Assembly (NCBI GenBank): GCA_024275615.1
Contig: JAJRYU010000023.1
Span: 1 to 8,698, forward strand
Length of the DNA stretch: 8,698 nucleotides
Direction of reading: 5' to 3'
Source of the DNA: Planctomycetota bacterium
GTDB lineage: Bacteria > Planctomycetota > GCA-002687715 > DRQF01
Shown: positions 6,215-8,698 of the stretch, in pieces
Layout of the letters: each line of letters starts with the position of its first letter
Position numbering within the stretch: the stretch's first letter is position 1
Program-made: the position numbers and the translations under genes
Notes under the pieces: generated by a model
The model's input: only the letters and a program-made list of their open reading frames with translations
Told to the model about the DNA's origin: nothing
Database searches by the model: none

Positions 6215-6616
6215 TTGGCACAAGATCGAGTCTTTCTCTGCGCCCATTGTGATCGCCGTGTCAGGATTTGCCAATCCTGTGATCATGGCAACCGCTACTG
6301 CTCCAAGTCTTGCTCTTGGCACCGTCGCCGCTCATCTCTCAAAGCTGCCGGTCGTCGCTACCAGAAATCTCCTCAAGGTCGCGACAATCACGCCCGTCGC
6401 CAAGCCCGATACCTAAAGCGTCGTGCGGAAATTGTGACGCATCACGGTTCCTTTAAATCTTCGCGATCAACAATCTTGCGTGAATCAAAGCCGCCGGTGG
6501 CGGCTTTTCCGAGTCGTGTGACTCGCTCGCTTCCCAAGTTTTGCAGTTTCTGCGGCGCATTGGGAACCGAGAATATCCGTTTTCGCTACCTCCACGAGGA
6601 CCACAACATCCCATGA
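6215..6616 (+). CDS. Cysteine-rich zinc-finger-like protein of the IS21 operon
   Basis: This 133-aa basic protein has eight cysteines in four close pairs: C9-x2-C12, C19-x2-C22, C29-x3-C33 and C110-x2-C113. The first three pairs suggest zinc-binding knuckles. A strongly basic middle follows (RRYQKSPQGRDNHARRQARY, 47-66, then VTHHGS, 74-79), then a proline/serine linker, and the fourth pair in FCSFCGALG near the C-terminus. I recall similar small proteins with the RRYQ.S..GR..HA.RQ.RY and VTH.GS strings next to IS21-type transposases in other bacteria, but cannot check this. A role in nucleic-acid binding is likely; whether it helps transposition is unknown. The start is TTG 6215, with AGGGA at 6202-6206 eight bases upstream. 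No other start codon lies between it and the in-frame stop at 6167. The stop overlaps the istA ATG by 4 bp (ATGA), so it is translationally coupled to istA. Confidence 0.78.
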   Translation: MAQDRVFLCAHCDRRVRICQSCDHGNRYCSKSCSWHRRRSSLKAAGRRYQKSPQGRDNHARRQARYLKRRAEIVTHHGSFKSSRSTILRESKPPVAAFPSRVTRSLPKFCSFCGALGTENIRFRYLHEDHNIP

Positions 6617-8103
6617 TATCGGAAGAACAAGAAACTCAGATTCGCAGGCTGTACTTTACTGAAGGTTGGCGGATGGGTGCGATCGCTCGTGAAGTGGGAG
6701 TGCATCACGGCACGGTAAGTCGTGTGCTAGCCCAATCAGGGGTGGATACATCCAATACTGAACGTCCGTCCAAGATTGATCCATACATCCCCTTCATTTT
6801 GGACGAACTGAATCGTCATCCAGACCTTAAGTCCCCTCGTCTTCACCAGATGGTGAAGGAGCGTGGTTACGTGGGTGGTCCTGACCATTTTCGCCATTTG
6901 ATTTATAGGATACGACCCAAGAAAGCGCCAGAGGCATTCTTGAGAATGCGGACATTGCCGGGAGAAGAAGCTCAAGTGGACTGGGCAGATTTTGGCACGG
7001 TGGCCATTGGATCAGCACAATGGCGTTTGTCTGCCTTTTTGATGGTGCTTTCGTGGTCCCGGTCAATCTTTGTGCAGTTTACTTTGTCGCAGAAGATGTC
7101 TTGGTTTCTTTGGGGTCATGAAGCTGCCTTCGAATATTTTGGTGGCGTGCCCCGAGTCATTCTCTATGACAATCTTAAGAGTGCCGTCATTCGGCGTCGA
7201 GGGCAAACGATAGATCTCAACAAGACTCTTTGTGATTTCAGTATCCATCACGGCTATGAGCCAAGGCCCGTAGGTCCTTATCGTGGCAACGATAAGGGCA
7301 AAGTGGAACGGGCGGTTCGTTATGTAAGAGACTCACTATTCGCAGGTCTGAGGTGGAATAGCCTGAGTGAATTGAACGACAAGACTCTTCATTGGATGGA
7401 GACGATCTCAGCAAGCCGGCCTTGGCCGGACGATAAGAGCCGTTTGGTGAAAGAGGTCTTTGTCGAAGAGAAAGATCTGCTTCGGCCTCTATCACCGGAT
7501 GGATTCCCCTGCGAAGAAAGAAAAGAAGCCAAGGTCGGCAAACGTCCTTTCGTCCGCTTCGATCGTAATGACTACTCGGTGCCGAGTGAGTTTGTCAGAC
7601 GTATCTTGGTGGTTTATGGGGGCCAAGAACTTGTCCGCATCTTTGACGGCGAAAACTTGGTAGCCGAGCATCCAAGATCTTTTGACAAAGACCAATTCAT
7701 CGCCTCCCCTGGCCACATAGAGGAGCTCCGCAAGAAAAAGAAAAAGGCCCGTCGAAGCAGTCTCGTCGATCGCTTGCATGAAGCGGTGCCAGAAAGCGAA
7801 ACCATGCTGACAAGGCTTGTGGAGCGTGGTGAAAACCTTGGCTCGATGGTGACCATGCTGAAGCGTCTTCTTGATGAATACGGCAGCACGGCTTTGAGGG
7901 AATCGGTGGAAGAGGCACTTTCATCCGATTCACCTCACCCGAATTCTGTGCGGCACATCCTCGATCGAAGAAGAGAAGAAAGAAACCTTGAGCCAATGAT
8001 TCCCATTGAGCTTCCGGATGACCCGAAGATCAAGGACATCACGGTGCGCCCTCATGACTTAGGGGATTACGACATAATAGAGGAGCAAGAAGAAGATGAG
8101 TAA
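6613..8103 (+). CDS. istA: IS21 family transposase IstA
   Basis: This 496-aa DDE transposase cuts and joins the element's ends. An N-terminal helix-turn-helix (about residues 19-40, WRMGAIAREVGVHHGTVSRVL) binds the end repeats. The RNase H-like core carries the full catalytic triad: Asp123 in AQVDWADFG, Asp186 in VILYDNLKSAV and Glu232 in GNDKGKVERAVRY. The later part (about 310-390, with FVRFDRNDYSVPSEFV) is the beta-barrel domain of the family, followed by a charged region and an acidic C-terminus that ends in EEQEEDE. ATG 6613 is chosen because it gives an ATGA overlap with the zinc-finger gene and starts with the normal IstA N-terminus. The frame stays open back to a TTG at 6541, but that extension runs inside the zinc-finger gene and does not resemble the family. 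No frameshift or missing catalytic residue is seen. The length is normal. It overlaps istB by 8 bp. Confidence 0.95.
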   Translation: MISEEQETQIRRLYFTEGWRMGAIAREVGVHHGTVSRVLAQSGVDTSNTERPSKIDPYIPFILDELNRHPDLKSPRLHQMVKERGYVGGPDHFRHLIYRIRPKKAPEAFLRMRTLPGEEAQVDWADFGTVAIGSAQWRLSAFLMVLSWSRSIFVQFTLSQKMSWFLWGHEAAFEYFGGVPRVILYDNLKSAVIRRRGQTIDLNKTLCDFSIHHGYEPRPVGPYRGNDKGKVERAVRYVRDSLFAGLRWNSLSELNDKTLHWMETISASRPWPDDKSRLVKEVFVEEKDLLRPLSPDGFPCEERKEAKVGKRPFVRFDRNDYSVPSEFVRRILVVYGGQELVRIFDGENLVAEHPRSFDKDQFIASPGHIEELRKKKKKARRSSLVDRLHEAVPESETMLTRLVERGENLGSMVTMLKRLLDEYGSTALRESVEEALSSDSPHPNSVRHILDRRREERNLEPMIPIELPDDPKIKDITVRPHDLGDYDIIEEQEEDE

Positions 8104-8698
8104 GACGATCAAAAACAAAAACCCCAAGAAGGCGAAGCGGATCATCCAAGAGCCACTCCTTGAGGACGACCAAAGAAACAGAGCAAAGGCTTTGCGGCTC
8201 TTCGGACTCTTGAGCCTGTGGGACGAAATCGACCGTGGCCCTTGGTTAGATCAACTCCTAGATGCCGAAGAGAGCGAACGCTCAAGGCGAAGCCTTGAGC
8301 GGCGCATAGGTAGTGCCAAGCTTGGCAAGTTTAAGCCGATGGGAGATTTCGAATGGGGCTGGCCAAAGAAGATTGATCGGGACTTGGTGGAAGAGGTTTT
8401 GGAAATGCGTTTCATGGATGAATGTGCCAATGTGGTCCTTGTCGGCCCCAATGGTGTCGGCAAGACGATGATTTCCAAGACCCTTGCGCACAAGGCCGTG
8501 CTTGCCGGGCATACGGTGCGATTCACTACCGTAAGCGAAATGCTCACCAATCTTGGGTCCTGCGATTCCACCAGTGCCTTGGCGAGAAAGCTGAAGACTT
8601 ACACCAGACCAGACCTATTGGTCATCGACGAAGTCGGCTACTTCTCGTCGACAGCAAGGCACGCCGACCTACTCTTTGATGTCGTCAACAGGCGCTCC
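8096..8698 (+). CDS. istB: IS21 family helper ATPase IstB (3' end outside window)
   Basis: The open frame from ATG 8096 runs without a stop to the right edge (201 codons); family members have about 250 residues, so roughly 50 are missing. IstB is an AAA+ ATPase related to DnaC. It oligomerises on DNA and helps IstA choose and capture the target. Visible motifs: Walker A GPNGVGKT (residues 117-124) and Walker B LLVIDEVGY (174-182) with the Asp178-Glu179 pair. The alpha-helical N-terminal domain (about 20-100) precedes them. The first 15 residues are unusually lysine-rich (SKTIKNKNPKKAKR). AGGAG at 8081-8085 lies 10 bases before the start. The start overlaps the istA stop by 8 bp, the usual coupled istA-istB arrangement. 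The sensor and arginine-finger regions cannot be judged. Confidence 0.92.
   Translation, partial: MSKTIKNKNPKKAKRIIQEPLLEDDQRNRAKALRLFGLLSLWDEIDRGPWLDQLLDAEESERSRRSLERRIGSAKLGKFKPMGDFEWGWPKKIDRDLVEEVLEMRFMDECANVVLVGPNGVGKTMISKTLAHKAVLAGHTVRFTTVSEMLTNLGSCDSTSALARKLKTYTRPDLLVIDEVGYFSSTARHADLLFDVVNRRS

Larger units (their letters stand above)
5889..8698 (+). mobile_element. IS21-family insertion sequence, right end outside window
   Basis: The istA-istB gene pair with its characteristic overlap defines an IS21-family element. It moves by a DDE transposase (IstA) with an AAA+ helper (IstB). The left boundary is not certain: the family begins with TG and carries several transposase-binding repeats inside each end, and a TGTGTGTAAAC string at 5889-5899 followed by short repeats fits this. 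The element here also carries a small cysteine-rich gene upstream of istA, so the order is zinc-finger gene, istA, istB. No target duplication can be tested because the right end is missing. All three frames are intact as far as visible, so the copy could be active. It sits about 70 bp downstream of the exporter operon and does not break any gene on the left side. Confidence 0.75.

Noticed and set aside
5757..6221. Minus-strand open frame of 154 codons through the gene-free region
   Set aside because: It covers the end of the DUF4340 gene, the candidate IS end and three inverted repeats; the translation has no recognisable domain. Open frames through IS ends are a common annotation artefact.
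6541..6612. Longer istA start at TTG 6541
   Set aside because: The extra 24 residues lie within the zinc-finger gene and do not resemble an IstA N-terminus; ATG 6613 gives the usual start and an ATGA overlap.

Overview
The window reads as a piece of a bacterial chromosome with dense, single-direction coding and mid-range base composition. It has two blocks, both on the + strand: a five-gene housekeeping-type cluster (positions 2-5817) and the left and central part of an IS21-family insertion sequence (about 5889 to past the right edge). A GldA/GldF/GldG-like ABC exporter followed by a DUF4340 protein is an arrangement known from Planctomycetota and other PVC bacteria, Myxococcota/Bradymonadota-type lineages and similar Gram-negatives. 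The sequence alone does not fix the phylum. No rRNA or tRNA gene is visible.

Block 1. A PQQ-repeat beta-propeller protein (cut by the left edge), an acylphosphatase, an ABC ATPase, an ABC-2 type permease, a GldG-like membrane-anchored auxiliary protein and a membrane-anchored DUF4340 protein follow one another with overlaps of 4, 8 and 4 bp and then gaps of 11 and 13 bp. This looks like one translationally coupled operon. The last four genes form a recognisable module: the ATPase drives the six-helix permease, while the GldG-like and DUF4340 proteins sit in the membrane with large domains, probably outside the cytoplasm. The substrate is unknown. Outside Bacteroidota this module is not tied to gliding. 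The promoter lies upstream of the window.

Block 2. A 397-bp gene-free stretch (5818-6214) separates the operon from the transposon genes. It holds a candidate left end of the element with imperfect short repeats, a perfect 36-bp palindrome, a strong 17-bp stem with one 6-nt bulge, and a pair of mutually exclusive stems, one of which would cover the ribosome binding site of the next gene. Three overlapping genes follow: a small cysteine-rich zinc-finger-like protein (TTG start), the DDE transposase IstA (DDE triad visible, ATGA overlap) and the AAA+ helper IstB (8-bp overlap, cut by the right edge). The right end of the element is outside the window.

The most interesting parts are the cysteine-rich passenger gene built into the IS21 operon and the structured leader in front of it. 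The exporter operon is a known but functionally unassigned type; an acylphosphatase and a beta-propeller protein in its 5' part are less usual.
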